NCBI GenBank assembly: GCA_002127285.1
Contig: NFUW01000002.1
Location: 192,424-256,423, forward strand
Origin: Chitinophagaceae bacterium IBVUCB1
GTDB lineage: Bacteria > Bacteroidota > Bacteroidia > Chitinophagales > Chitinophagaceae
Reading direction: 5' to 3'
DNA: 64,000 bases
This document shows, piece by piece, positions 1 through 8,986 of this stretch; positions within the stretch are counted from its first letter, which is position 1; every line of letters begins with the position of its first letter. The translations under genes and the position numbers were made by a program. The notes below the pieces were generated by a model that saw nothing but the letters and a program-made list of their open reading frames with translations, was not told the DNA's origin and made no database searches.

Positions 1-54
1 TTGCATAGGCTGCAATGGAGACGAAGAGGTCGGATTGTTCAATTCCTGGCTCAT
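1..54 (-). CDS. 5' end of an unidentified gene running off the window
   Basis: An ATG at 54-52 on the minus strand opens a frame with no stop through position 1 (18 codons, beginning MSQELNNP). It is divergent from the exonuclease gene at 113, and the 58 bp between them would hold both promoters. The peptide is polar and low in complexity, so nothing can be said about function. It may be a chance open frame. Confidence 0.35.
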   Translation of the reverse strand, partial: MSQELNNPTSSSPLQPMQ

Positions 55-112
55 AAATTATTGGTTTAATTATTACTTTAGATAATCGCTTACAAATATA
101 ATAACCCTTTGC

Positions 113-838
113 ATGGAGTTTTTAAAACAAATATTATTTCTTGATATTGAGACAGTGCCCTTAGTGCCCGACTATTCAGCTTTAACGCAAGTGATGCAGG
201 CAGAGTGGGCAAAAAAAGCCGCATATCTGAAGAGTAATATAGCTGAAAATCCTGAACCTTCTATGCTTTTTACGGAAAAAGCAGGGGTTTATTCAGAGTT
301 TGCAAAAGTAGTGTGCATAGTTGCTGGCAGTTTGCAGCAACAGGGTAGTCAGTGGAGCATCAGGCTGAAAGCAATAGCCAACGATGATGAAAAACAATTG
401 CTGCTCGATTTTAAAGACCTCGTACAACGCTTTGCCGGCTACTATCCAAATTTGCAATTTTGTGGGCATAATATTAAAGAATTTGACGTGCCTTTTCTTT
501 GCAGGCGTATGCTGATAAATGGTATAACACTACCCGACAGCATGAACCTGAGTGGTAAAAAACCTTGGGAAGTAACGCACTACGATACGATGGAAATGTG
601 GAAATTCGGAGACTATAAGCATTTCACTTCTTTGGCTTTGCTTGCCGAAATTTTAGGAATACCTTCGCCCAAAGATGATATGGACGGCAGCATGGTAGGT
701 CAGGTATATTGGCAGGATAAAGACCTGCCAAGAATATCCAAATACTGTATGCAGGATGTGGTAACAAGTGCAAAGGTATTTTTACGCCTCAAAGGCATAA
801 CGGACATTCACCCAGAGCCAATATATGTGAACGAATAG
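113..838 (+). CDS. DEDDy-type 3'-5' exonuclease (PolB-like proofreading domain protein)
   Basis: This 241-aa protein has the RNase H-like exonuclease signature. D11 and E13 sit in FLDIETVP near the N-terminus, a second block CGHNIKEFDVPFLCRR carries the next Asp, and the C-terminal YCMQD block gives the Y-x3-D form typical of DEDDy enzymes. These residues bind two metals and remove 3' nucleotides from DNA. It is a stand-alone domain with no polymerase. Its stop is one base before the holA start, so the two are probably one operon and both act in DNA replication or repair. A TTTGC just before the ATG suggests a very short leader. The exact substrate is unknown. Confidence 0.8.
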   Translation: MEFLKQILFLDIETVPLVPDYSALTQVMQAEWAKKAAYLKSNIAENPEPSMLFTEKAGVYSEFAKVVCIVAGSLQQQGSQWSIRLKAIANDDEKQLLLDFKDLVQRFAGYYPNLQFCGHNIKEFDVPFLCRRMLINGITLPDSMNLSGKKPWEVTHYDTMEMWKFGDYKHFTSLALLAEILGIPSPKDDMDGSMVGQVYWQDKDLPRISKYCMQDVVTSAKVFLRLKGITDIHPEPIYVNE

Positions 839-839
839 T

Positions 840-1853
840 ATGACGGCTGAATTTAAGAAACTGATAAAATCGCTTCAAGGCAAAGAATATGCACCTGTCT
901 ATTTGGTAGATGGCGAAGAGCCTTATTATATAGACATCATCACCAATCATTTTGAAGAAAAAATACTTGAGCCACACGAGCGCGACTTCAACCTGATGGT
1001 GCTGTATGGCAAAGATGTGGAGTGGGCAGATGTAGTGAATGCCTGTCGCAGATTTCCAATGTTTGCAGAGCGGCAGGTAGTAATATTGAAAGACGCGGCA
1101 CAAATGCGCACACTGGGAGAATTGGCATCGTACCTTGAAAATCCTGCGCCTACCACCATATTCCTCATAGAGCACCGCTTTAAAAAAGCAGACGGGCGCA
1201 GCAAGTTGGTGAAGTATGCCAAAGAAAAAGGCATCCACTTCACATCCGACAAAATTAAGGACGATTTAGTACCTACTTGGATACAGAACTACGGCATGGA
1301 AATCGGTTTTCATGTAGGTGAGCGAGAGTCGCAGATACTGGCTACATATCTCGGCAACGATTTGCAAAAAATAGCCAATGAGATAGAGAAAGTACGCATC
1401 AACGTGCCTGATGAAAAACATCTGACAGCCGAACTGATACAGAAATACATCGGCATCAGTAGAGAGTATAATGTATTTGAGTTTCCCGAAGCACTTACAT
1501 CGGGCGATAAGGATAAACTGTACAGGATGCTGGCATATTTTATTGCTAATCCCAAAGTAGCTCCGATGGTATTGATTGTAGGCTCTTTTTACAATCAATT
1601 CAACCGATTGTATCAGGCTCATTTCCTGCATGGCAGGTCCGAAAAAGAAATAGCAGGCGCATTGGGTACATGGCCATCGAAAGTAAGGGAGATAATGGGT
1701 ATGGCTGCCAGGTGGCAGTTGCCTAAAGTAGAACACGCACTGATGCTACTGGGAGAATACAGTAACAAAGCGGTGGGTATTGATAGCAATACGGACGGTA
1801 CGGAATTGCTGAAAGAAATGGTAGGCAGGCTCGAAGCACTACAATACAGCTAA
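840..1853 (+). CDS. holA: DNA polymerase III subunit delta
   Basis: The 337-aa protein matches HolA in length and layout. An N-terminal region with YAPVYLVDGEEPYYID and RDFNLMVLYGKD resembles the clamp-binding AAA+-like domain, and a helical C-terminal collar domain follows. Delta opens the beta sliding clamp within the clamp-loader complex. The gene starts one base after the exonuclease stop. Its last 15 bp overlap the 3' end of ribF on the opposite strand, so the two transcripts converge. No odd features were seen. Confidence 0.9.
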   Translation: MTAEFKKLIKSLQGKEYAPVYLVDGEEPYYIDIITNHFEEKILEPHERDFNLMVLYGKDVEWADVVNACRRFPMFAERQVVILKDAAQMRTLGELASYLENPAPTTIFLIEHRFKKADGRSKLVKYAKEKGIHFTSDKIKDDLVPTWIQNYGMEIGFHVGERESQILATYLGNDLQKIANEIEKVRINVPDEKHLTAELIQKYIGISREYNVFEFPEALTSGDKDKLYRMLAYFIANPKVAPMVLIVGSFYNQFNRLYQAHFLHGRSEKEIAGALGTWPSKVREIMGMAARWQLPKVEHALMLLGEYSNKAVGIDSNTDGTELLKEMVGRLEALQYS

Positions 1854-2771
1854 AACTCTCTTAGCATTTTCCGCATCTTTATTTAGCTGTTCTTTCAATG
1901 CATCTAATGATGGGAAGCGCTGCTCGTCTCGCAGTCGCTGTACAAATTGTATTTCAACCTCTTGTTTGTATATATCACTGTTGAAGCCAAACAGGTGCGC
2001 TTCTATATGCAGGCTCAATTCATTGCTTACTGTAGGGCGTATGCCAATATTCATCATGCCATCGCATATCTTGCCTTCAACTACTACCTTAATAACATAT
2101 ACACCGTTGTTAGGTATTATCTGTTCGGCATCTGTTGGTTGTATATTGGCGGTAGGGTAGCCCAGTTGCCTGCCAAGTTTTGCACCCTCTATTACACGTC
2201 CTTTCAGGCAATAGTGTCGTCCCAGCATTTGTGCTGCATCGGTTACTTGCCCTGCTGCCAGTGCATGGCGTATTTTGGTAGAGCTGATGGCAGCATCTTC
2301 TATTTGTTTGGCTGGTATTTCAAATACTGTATAGCCTGCCTCTTGCTCAAACGATTGCAGCAGTGCTATATTGCCGGCCCTGTCGTGCCCGAACTGGTGG
2401 TCGTAACCAATGACGATGCCTTTGGGGTGCAGGTGTTTTACAAGGAAGTCTTTGATATATGCCTCTGCAGACAGCGCAGCGAACTCTTTAGTAAATGGCA
2501 CAACAAATACATGGTCTATACCTGCATCTGTCAATAGTTTAATCTTCTCTTGCAGTGGGGTGATGATATGAATGGGTTGCTGCGGGAATAACAATTTGCG
2601 TGGGTGTGGTTCAAACGTCAATACAATACTTTCTCCGGCTGACGCCTTCGCCTGCGCTACTACCTGTTGAAGAATAGTGAGATGCCCCAAATGCACCCCA
2701 TCAAAAGTACCGATTGTAATAACCGCATTGTCGAAATCCTTAAGCTCGTCTGTGTTATAAAATACTGCCAT
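1839..2771 (-). CDS. ribF: Bifunctional riboflavin kinase / FMN adenylyltransferase
   Basis: The 310-aa protein has the usual two-domain RibF layout. The N-terminal adenylyltransferase domain has the nucleotidyltransferase motif ITIGTFDGVHLGH near residues 18-30. The C-terminal riboflavin kinase domain contains GRVIEGAKLGRQLGYPTAN. It converts riboflavin to FMN and then FAD in the cytoplasm. It lies 21 bp downstream of kynureninase on the same strand, so the two may be co-transcribed, and it overlaps the end of holA by 15 bp. Confidence 0.93.
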   Translation of the reverse strand: MAVFYNTDELKDFDNAVITIGTFDGVHLGHLTILQQVVAQAKASAGESIVLTFEPHPRKLLFPQQPIHIITPLQEKIKLLTDAGIDHVFVVPFTKEFAALSAEAYIKDFLVKHLHPKGIVIGYDHQFGHDRAGNIALLQSFEQEAGYTVFEIPAKQIEDAAISSTKIRHALAAGQVTDAAQMLGRHYCLKGRVIEGAKLGRQLGYPTANIQPTDAEQIIPNNGVYVIKVVVEGKICDGMMNIGIRPTVSNELSLHIEAHLFGFNSDIYKQEVEIQFVQRLRDEQRFPSLDALKEQLNKDAENAKRVLAVL

Positions 2772-2792
2772 GCTGTACTGTAATGTAGCGCA

Positions 2793-4055
2793 TTATTTAA
2801 TCCCCATCAAAATCTCATAAAAACGGTAGCAATCTTCGTATGTATTGTAAAGCGGTACGGGTGCAATGCGTATCACGTTCGGCTCTCGCCAGTCGGCTAC
2901 TACGCCGTTCGCAGTTAGTGTATCAAATACTTCTCTGCCTCTCTCTTTAAACAGTAAAGACAACTGGCAGCCCCTGCGTGTAGGGTGCGATGGTGTAATG
3001 ATAACAAAAGGCAGGTGCGTTACTTGCTTTAGCAGCCATTCAAGATAACCTGTCATGTTCAGGCTTTTTTCACGTAGAGCCACTACACCTGCTTTGTCAA
3101 ATATATCGAGCGACGCATTGTGAGCTACCATGTTGAATACAGGCGCATTGCTCATCTGCCAGCTACCTGCATTGTTTTGTGGCACAAAGCCTTTCTTCAT
3201 CAGGAAACGCTCTTTTTCGTCGTTGCCCCACCAGCCACCTAAGCGGAATATCTTAGGATTGCCATAATGATGCTCATGTACGAATAAACCGCCTACGCCA
3301 CCCGGCCCCGAATTGAGGTATTTGTAAGAACACCAGCAGGCAAAATCTACCGCCCAATCGTGCAGGTTCATGGGTACATTACCAACAGCATGTGCCAGAT
3401 CGAAGCCAGCGTATGCACCCACCTTATGTGCAGCGTCTGTTATACGCTTCATATCAAATAGCTGGCCTGTGTAATAATTCACACCACCCATCATCACCAA
3501 TGCCAGCGTATCACCTGCATCTGCTATGGCTTTAATGATGTCGTCTTCTTCTATAATATGTGCGCCATCTTTAGGGGCCATTTCTATAATGGCATCTGCA
3601 GGGTCGTAGCCATACATACGCACCTGTGTTTCCACGGCATATTGGTCAGACGGGAAAGCACCTGCTTCCATCAGTATCTTATATCGTTTCCCTTCAGGAC
3701 GGTAAAAAGAGAGCATCAGCAAATGCAGGTTCACCGTCAGGGTATTAGTAGCTACTACCTCATCCTTTTTAGCACCAACTATTTTTGCAAGCCTTTCGCT
3801 AAAAAGGTGGTGGTACGAAAACCAAGGATTGCGAGCCTGAAAATGCCCCTCAACACCGTGGCGTGCCCAGTCTTCCAATTCCTGCTGCATCAGGTAGCTC
3901 ACGCTTTTGGGTTGTAATCCCAATGAATTGCCGCAGAAATAGTGTACATCTTTATCATTATGTTGCGGAAACCTGAAGCGCTCGCGGTAAGAAAAAAGTG
4001 TATCTGTATTATCCAATCCTTGGGCAAACTCCAACGTGGCTTCGTATGATTGCAT
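2793..4055 (-). CDS. kynU: Kynureninase
   Basis: This is a 420-aa fold-type I PLP enzyme of normal kynureninase length. The PLP lysine lies in CSYKYLNSGPGGVGG, and FDLAHAVGN supplies the aspartate that contacts the cofactor ring. Kynureninase cleaves kynurenine or 3-hydroxykynurenine to (hydroxy)anthranilate plus alanine, in tryptophan degradation and the eukaryote-like NAD route common in Bacteroidota. No other kyn gene is in the window. Interestingly, kynurenine formation on a protein (MbnP) is the known chemistry of MbnH-like enzymes, but there is no reason to link that to this gene. Confidence 0.93.
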   Translation of the reverse strand: MQSYEATLEFAQGLDNTDTLFSYRERFRFPQHNDKDVHYFCGNSLGLQPKSVSYLMQQELEDWARHGVEGHFQARNPWFSYHHLFSERLAKIVGAKKDEVVATNTLTVNLHLLMLSFYRPEGKRYKILMEAGAFPSDQYAVETQVRMYGYDPADAIIEMAPKDGAHIIEEDDIIKAIADAGDTLALVMMGGVNYYTGQLFDMKRITDAAHKVGAYAGFDLAHAVGNVPMNLHDWAVDFACWCSYKYLNSGPGGVGGLFVHEHHYGNPKIFRLGGWWGNDEKERFLMKKGFVPQNNAGSWQMSNAPVFNMVAHNASLDIFDKAGVVALREKSLNMTGYLEWLLKQVTHLPFVIITPSHPTRRGCQLSLLFKERGREVFDTLTANGVVADWREPNVIRIAPVPLYNTYEDCYRFYEILMGIK

Positions 4056-4206
4056 CCTTGCTTATTTTGTGCGCAAAAATAGTGTAACAACTTGTAGATT
4101 ACATAGATTAATTATACGCCATATTTAACGACCTCTACTTTTTCTCCGTTCACCTACCATATTGATATGTTAACCGAAAGGGTAGTTATTATTTACCGCG
4201 AAACTG

Positions 4207-4214
4207 TACTTTTG
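4207..4214 (+). promoter_or_regulatory. Bacteroidota -7 box for the LemA operon
   Basis: TACTTTTG fits the TAnnTTTG consensus of the Bacteroidota primary sigma factor. It lies 18 bp before the lemA-like ATG. This is by sequence match only. Confidence 0.55.
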
Positions 4215-4231
4215 GTTAAAATTCGTAAACA

Positions 4232-4822
4232 ATGAAAAAAGGTTCACTTCTATTAGTCGTTTTACTTGGTTTGCTGCTTATCGGCGGTTGTATGACTTGC
4301 AACGTGCAGAAATCATTGGTAACACTGGATGAAAATGCCAAAAGCAAATGGGCAGAAGTACAAAACCAATATCAACGCCGTGCCGACTTGGTGCCAAATC
4401 TGGTAAACACGGTAAAAGGCGCAGCTAATTTTGAACAAAAGACGCTGACGGATGTGATTAATGCGCGTGCCAAAGCAACATCTATACAAGTAAACCCCGA
4501 AAACCTGACATCCGAAAAGCTGCGTGAATTCCAAAGCGCGCAGGGCGAATTGAGCCAAGCGCTCGGCAGGCTGATGGTAGTATCTGAAGCATATCCCGAA
4601 CTGAAAGCAAACCAAAACTTCCTTGCACTGCAAGACCAGTTGGAAGGAACAGAGAACCGCATCACAGTTGCTCGTAAAAACTTTAATGATGCAGTGCAGG
4701 AATACAATACCAAGCTCCGCATTTTCCCCAACAATATTTTTGCAGGTATGATGGGCTTTAGCACCAAAGGTATGTTTGAGGCAGATGCTGCCGCACAAAA
4801 AGCACCTACGGTACAATTCTAA
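4232..4822 (+). CDS. LemA family lipoprotein
   Basis: The 196-aa protein begins with a hydrophobic signal and a lipobox-like IGGC near residue 20. It continues with the LemA hallmark NQYQRRADLVPNLVNTVKG and a long helical bundle. LemA proteins are membrane-attached helical proteins of unclear function that are often paired with TPM-domain genes, as here. The next gene begins 6 bp after the stop and a third overlaps it, so all three form one operon that probably acts at the envelope. Confidence 0.88.
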   Translation: MKKGSLLLVVLLGLLLIGGCMTCNVQKSLVTLDENAKSKWAEVQNQYQRRADLVPNLVNTVKGAANFEQKTLTDVINARAKATSIQVNPENLTSEKLREFQSAQGELSQALGRLMVVSEAYPELKANQNFLALQDQLEGTENRITVARKNFNDAVQEYNTKLRIFPNNIFAGMMGFSTKGMFEADAAAQKAPTVQF

Positions 4823-4827
4823 TCAGG

Positions 4828-5286
4828 ATGTTTCCTTTCAATAACATGAAGCCACTACTTACTGCTGAAGAACAGCAGCAGGTAGTGGCTTGTATAAGAG
4901 AGGCAGAGGCTAATACTACGGGCGAGTTACGTGTGTTTGTAGAGAGCCGTTGCAGTTATATGGATGCCATAGACAGGGCTTGGGAACTGTTTCACAAACT
5001 AGCAATGGACGCAACTGAAAGGCGCAATGCCGTATTGGTGTACCTTGCTATAGACGACCATCAGTATGCCATTGTGGGCGATAAAGAGATATATGAGAGA
5101 GCCGGCGGTGCTATGTTTTGGGAAAGTGCGGCTGTTAAATTGCGCCAACACTTGAAGAAAGGAGAGATAGGAACGGGACTGGCAAATTGTGTGCAGGAAT
5201 TAGGTACAGCTATGGCTACCCACTTTCCGTACGACCCCAGTATTACAAAGAATGAATTGCCCGACGAAATAGTATTTGGTAAATAA
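4828..5286 (+). CDS. TPM domain protein, soluble form
   Basis: The 152-aa protein has a TPM (YgcG/MOLO1-like) alpha/beta domain: LTAEEQQQVVACIREAEANTTGELRVFVESR, then a domain core with YLAIDDHQYAIVGDKEIYERAG. There is no signal peptide or membrane segment, so it is probably cytoplasmic or held by its partners. The final A of its stop codon is the first A of the next ATG, which implies translational coupling to the membrane TPM protein. The biochemical role is not established. Confidence 0.8.
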   Translation: MFPFNNMKPLLTAEEQQQVVACIREAEANTTGELRVFVESRCSYMDAIDRAWELFHKLAMDATERRNAVLVYLAIDDHQYAIVGDKEIYERAGGAMFWESAAVKLRQHLKKGEIGTGLANCVQELGTAMATHFPYDPSITKNELPDEIVFGK

Positions 5287-6086
5287 TGAGCCGATTCAAA
5301 TCATCTGTCCGAATAGTTTTTACGCTGTTGCTAAGTGTATTGTCTTTTACATACACATGGGCAGGCGATGGCGATTTTCCGCCAAAGCCCAACCCACCCA
5401 AGCTGGTAAATGACTTGGCAGGTATGATGAGCGCTGCAGATGCTGCTCAACTGGAAGCGAAATTGCTGGAATACGAACAGACATCATCTACCCAAATCAC
5501 CATCGTAACCGTCAAGAGCATTGGTATGTACGATGTGGCAGAATATGCTATAGAACTGGGCAACAGATGGGGTGTAGGGCAGAAGGGGAAAAATAACGGC
5601 GTACTGATACTGGCATCCAAAGACGACAGAAAAATAAATATATCGGTAGGTTATGGGCTGGAAGGTGCGCTGACAGATGCCATGAGCGGGCGCATCATCC
5701 GCAACGAGATAGTGCCTTATTTCAAATCCGAAGACTATTATGGCGGTTTTGTAAAAGCGGCAGATGCCATCATACTTGCCACAAAAGGAGAATATACTGC
5801 CGATGATAAACCCGCTAAGAGCGGTAGGCCAGGTACACTTACCATCATCATATTGATATTGGTGGTGTATGTAATACTCTGGATACTAAGCAAAATAGGC
5901 GGTGGTGGTGGTGGTTCTTACATGAGCGGACGTGGTTATCGTGGTTGGGGCAATAGCGGATGGGGTGGTTTTACGGGTGGTGGCCTCGGCGGTGGTAGTT
6001 GGGGTGGTGGGCGCAGCAGTGGTGGCGGTTTCGGTGGCTTTGGTGGGGGTAGTTTTGGTGGTGGCGGCGCCAGTGGTAGCTGGTAA
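5286..6086 (+). CDS. TPM domain membrane protein with Gly-rich tail (YgcG-like)
   Basis: The 266-aa protein has a signal peptide (about 1-26), a TPM domain (about 35-165, with LVNDLAGMMSAADAAQLEAKL and GYGLEGALTDAMSGRII), one transmembrane helix (about 183-202), and a Gly/Ser/Trp-rich tail of about 60 residues. This order is standard for the membrane TPM proteins encoded next to LemA, which are thought to work in membrane maintenance. The glycine-rich tail gives G-rich DNA that produces long spurious antisense frames. A terminator follows at 6118. Confidence 0.88.
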   Translation: MSRFKSSVRIVFTLLLSVLSFTYTWAGDGDFPPKPNPPKLVNDLAGMMSAADAAQLEAKLLEYEQTSSTQITIVTVKSIGMYDVAEYAIELGNRWGVGQKGKNNGVLILASKDDRKINISVGYGLEGALTDAMSGRIIRNEIVPYFKSEDYYGGFVKAADAIILATKGEYTADDKPAKSGRPGTLTIIILILVVYVILWILSKIGGGGGGSYMSGRGYRGWGNSGWGGFTGGGLGGGSWGGGRSSGGGFGGFGGGSFGGGGASGSW

Positions 6087-6117
6087 TATCAGGCAAATAA
6101 TAATGTGGCTAAATATC

Positions 6118-6143
6118 AAAGCATCAGTGTACGCATTGATGCT
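6118..6143 (+). terminator. Intrinsic terminator after the LemA/TPM operon
   Basis: AAAGCATCA and TGATGCTTT form a 9-bp stem around an 8-nt loop, followed by TTTGC. It lies 31 bp after the TPM stop. Confidence 0.75.
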
Positions 6144-6196
6144 TTTTGCATTACCTTTGCGCTACTTTTTTTTCATTAAGCCACTGTTAAATTTTA

Positions 6197-7096
6197 ATGT
6201 TGCAGGAAGCGCCTATAAAGGCTAAAAAGCAAATGTTGCTGGGCGGTAAGTTCAAAGACTACAGCCAGCTATTGAAGCCCAACCTCAGCTTCATGGTGGT
6301 TTTTTCCAGTGTTATCGGTTATTTGCTTGCCCCGAACATCAGCTTCGAGTGGGATAAGGTATTGATGCTGTTTGCAGGGGGCATACTTGTAACGGGTGGT
6401 GCCAACACCATTAATCAGATATTGGAGCGCGAAGGCGATGCGCAAATGAAACGTACCATGATACGCCCCTTGCCGGATGGGCGCATGGGCACTACCGAAG
6501 CATGGATTGTGGCTGCAATTGCAGGGCTTGGCGGTGCTTTTTTATTAGGTTATACATTCAATCCGCTTACCGGTTTCCTCAGTTTTACATCATTAATACT
6601 TTATGGTTTTGCCTACACACCTATGAAGCGCGTACACCCTGTGGCCGTGCTGATTGGAGCTTTCCCCGGTGCGTTGCCACCCCTGTTGGGCTGGGTAGCT
6701 GCTACGGGCAGTTTGGGCATAGGTGGTTGGGTATTGTTTCTGATACAGTTTTTCTGGCAGTTTCCGCATTATTGGGCTATTGGCTGGGTTGGCTACGACG
6801 AGTACCTGAAAGCAGGTATCAGTATGTTGCCGTCGCAAGAGCGCAGTTCTCGTTTCACGGCTTTGCAATGTATGTTTTACAGCATAGTGCTGGTGCCGTT
6901 GGCGGTTATACCAAGGCTGGTAGGCATGACGGGCAATATTGGTATGTGGGTATGCATATTAGCAGGTGTGTTCTACTTTATCGCATCTGTCAGGTTCTAT
7001 ATCAAAAACGATTATAAAAGGGCAAAGGGCGTTATGTTTGCCTCATTTATATACCTGCCAACCGTATTGCTTGCTTTGTTGTTTGATAAGATGTAA
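6197..7096 (+). CDS. ctaB: Protoheme IX farnesyltransferase (heme O synthase)
   Basis: The 299-aa UbiA-family membrane protein has about eight hydrophobic segments. The first prenyl-binding motif reads NQILEREGDAQMKRTMIRPLP, which is the heme O synthase form. It adds a farnesyl group to heme b, making heme O for the terminal oxidase encoded just downstream. The start is the ATG at 6197; an internal Met at 6233 is an alternative. The next cox gene begins 15 bp after the stop. Confidence 0.92.
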   Translation: MLQEAPIKAKKQMLLGGKFKDYSQLLKPNLSFMVVFSSVIGYLLAPNISFEWDKVLMLFAGGILVTGGANTINQILEREGDAQMKRTMIRPLPDGRMGTTEAWIVAAIAGLGGAFLLGYTFNPLTGFLSFTSLILYGFAYTPMKRVHPVAVLIGAFPGALPPLLGWVAATGSLGIGGWVLFLIQFFWQFPHYWAIGWVGYDEYLKAGISMLPSQERSSRFTALQCMFYSIVLVPLAVIPRLVGMTGNIGMWVCILAGVFYFIASVRFYIKNDYKRAKGVMFASFIYLPTVLLALLFDKM

Positions 7097-7111
7097 AAAA
7101 CTGAGAAAAAG

Positions 7112-7684
7112 ATGGAAAGGGCTATGCAGCAAAAAGCAGAAAGAAAGAAAATACACCCACATAAGTTTGCCTTGTGGGTAGCCATGAGCAGCATCATCAT
7201 GATGTTTGCAGGGCTTACCAGTGCCTATATAGTACGCAAATCGCAAGGCAATTGGGTAGATTATCACTTGCCGCCTGTATTCTGGGTATCTACCATTGCC
7301 ATATTATTAAGTAGCGTAACGATGATTTTGGCTATTCGTGCATTTAAAAACCGTGCTATGGCGGGTTTTAAAATGATGATGTGGCTGACGATAGCATTGG
7401 GTGTTACATTTGCTGTATTACAATACATTGGTTTTCAGACACTATATGCTCAAAACATAAGGGTAGATGGTAACCCGAGTGAGTCTTTCCTGTTCATTAT
7501 AGCAGGTTTGCATCTTTTGCATATTTTGGGTGGGATAATTGCATTATTGATTGTATTTTTCAGGGCTACAAGAACAAGGGTAAAAGTTTACAATGCCGTG
7601 GGTTTGGAAATAGCGGGTGCTTATTGGCACTTTGTAGATGTATTGTGGATTTATTTATTTGTGTTCTTTCTGGCAAATCAATAA
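7112..7684 (+). CDS. Cytochrome c oxidase subunit III-like protein (short copy)
   Basis: The 190-aa protein has five hydrophobic helices and typical subunit III sequence, including FAGLTSAYIVRKSQGNW and the C-terminal block AYWHFVDVLWIYLFVFF. Subunit III stabilises the catalytic subunit I/II core. It is shorter than classical subunit III and is followed by a longer second copy. Tandem COX3-like genes of this kind are common in Bacteroidota cox operons. Subunits I and II are not in this window. Confidence 0.88.
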   Translation: MERAMQQKAERKKIHPHKFALWVAMSSIIMMFAGLTSAYIVRKSQGNWVDYHLPPVFWVSTIAILLSSVTMILAIRAFKNRAMAGFKMMMWLTIALGVTFAVLQYIGFQTLYAQNIRVDGNPSESFLFIIAGLHLLHILGGIIALLIVFFRATRTRVKVYNAVGLEIAGAYWHFVDVLWIYLFVFFLANQ

Positions 7685-7750
7685 AATTGTTTCGAAATTT
7701 GCGCACGATTCACAACTAACCGATTAAAAAAATAGTAATTCAATCAATTT

Positions 7751-8488
7751 ATGTCACAAGCTACAACAGCAGAAACAAAAGTATGGGGCGGCGGACGGTC
7801 TCCGTTCAACGTGAGCTACGGAAAAATGATGATGTGGTTCTTCCTGCTTTCCGATGCTTTCACGTTCAGCGCGTTCCTTATTTCTTATGGCACTAAACGC
7901 TTCTTTAGCGAGGTGTGGCCCGATGCCAACAGCGTATTCCACGCTTTCCCGTTCATGGGGCATGCAAACCTGCCATTGTTGTTTGTGAGCTTGATGACTT
8001 TTATACTTATCATGAGTTCGGTAACCATGGTATTGGCGGTACACTGCGGCCACTATGGCGACCGTCAGGGCGTTATCAAATGGTTGTTGTGGACTATTGT
8101 GGGTGGTATATGCTTCCTTAGCTGTCAGGCTTGGGAGTGGACGCACCTTGCACACCAAACAGGTGGCTTGTGGGGCACGTTTGTAGATCCTGCTACTCCG
8201 CTCGATAAGTTTGAACACTTCTTCAAGCATGGTGTAGTAACAGCTGCCAACAGTAGTGCAGCGTTAGAAGCATCGCATAGTTTCTATAATTACTTCTTTA
8301 CCATTACAGGCTTCCACGGCGGGCACGTTGCCAGTGGTGTGGTGCTGCTGATAATGGCATTGATAAATACAGTAAACGGTACTTACGACAAACGCGGCCA
8401 CTACGAGATGATTGAAAAAGTAGGTCTTTACTGGCACTTTGTAGATTTGGTATGGGTATTCGTATTCACCTGCTTCTACCTGCTGTAA
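7751..8488 (+). CDS. Cytochrome c oxidase subunit III (long copy)
   Basis: The 245-aa protein has at least six hydrophobic segments. SFYNYFFTITGFHGGHVASG and the C-terminal VGLYWHFVDLVWVFVFTCFYLL are diagnostic for subunit III. An insertion (about residues 130-165, with LWGTFVDPATPLDKFEHFF) makes it longer than its upstream paralogue. It is probably the subunit that contacts the oxidase core, with the shorter copy as a partner. The same operon also carries ctaB, subunit IV and SCO. Confidence 0.92.
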   Translation: MSQATTAETKVWGGGRSPFNVSYGKMMMWFFLLSDAFTFSAFLISYGTKRFFSEVWPDANSVFHAFPFMGHANLPLLFVSLMTFILIMSSVTMVLAVHCGHYGDRQGVIKWLLWTIVGGICFLSCQAWEWTHLAHQTGGLWGTFVDPATPLDKFEHFFKHGVVTAANSSAALEASHSFYNYFFTITGFHGGHVASGVVLLIMALINTVNGTYDKRGHYEMIEKVGLYWHFVDLVWVFVFTCFYLL

Positions 8489-8535
8489 TCGTAATTTCAA
8501 AAAACTAACATCACAACCTTAAAAATATTATAATA

Positions 8536-8952
8536 ATGTCAGCGCATCATACAAACGATAGTATTCAACACCTGTACGAAGGAGATCAGTCGAAACTGTA
8601 TTCGGGTGTTATGGCTCATCATACAGACATCAACTCTGCAGATAGCAAAAAACAAGTAGGCCGTATCTGGAAAGTGTTTTGGATACTGTTGGTTATTACC
8701 GTAGTAGAGGTAGTAGTAGGTATGTTCTTCAGCCACACGATGCCACGCGCATTGGTAAATTTCTTCTTTCTGGCACTTACTATTTTGAAAGCTGGTTATA
8801 TCGTATCTGTTTTCATGCACTTGGGCGATGAGGTAAAGAGTTTTATGATAACCGTACTGATACCATTGGTATTGTTTATTTGGTTCATCATTGCATTCTT
8901 ATTTGATGGTGGTTTCTGGTTGGAAATGAACACGACAGTTCCCATCAGATAA
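8536..8952 (+). CDS. Cytochrome c oxidase subunit IV family protein
   Basis: The 138-aa protein has a hydrophilic His-rich N-terminus and three transmembrane helices (about 52-70, 78-98 and 105-125). AGYIVSVFMHLGDE is the signature of the prokaryotic small subunit IV. It is thought to aid assembly or stability of the oxidase. It sits between COX3 and SCO in the operon. Confidence 0.88.
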   Translation: MSAHHTNDSIQHLYEGDQSKLYSGVMAHHTDINSADSKKQVGRIWKVFWILLVITVVEVVVGMFFSHTMPRALVNFFFLALTILKAGYIVSVFMHLGDEVKSFMITVLIPLVLFIWFIIAFLFDGGFWLEMNTTVPIR

Positions 8953-8986
8953 ACAATCAACCTGAAACGGTGTTTTAGATTAGTAG

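Noticed and set aside
5886..6225. Long antisense and shifted frames rich in Thr, Val or Gly
   Set aside because: They mirror the Gly-rich tail of the TPM protein and have no protein-like features.
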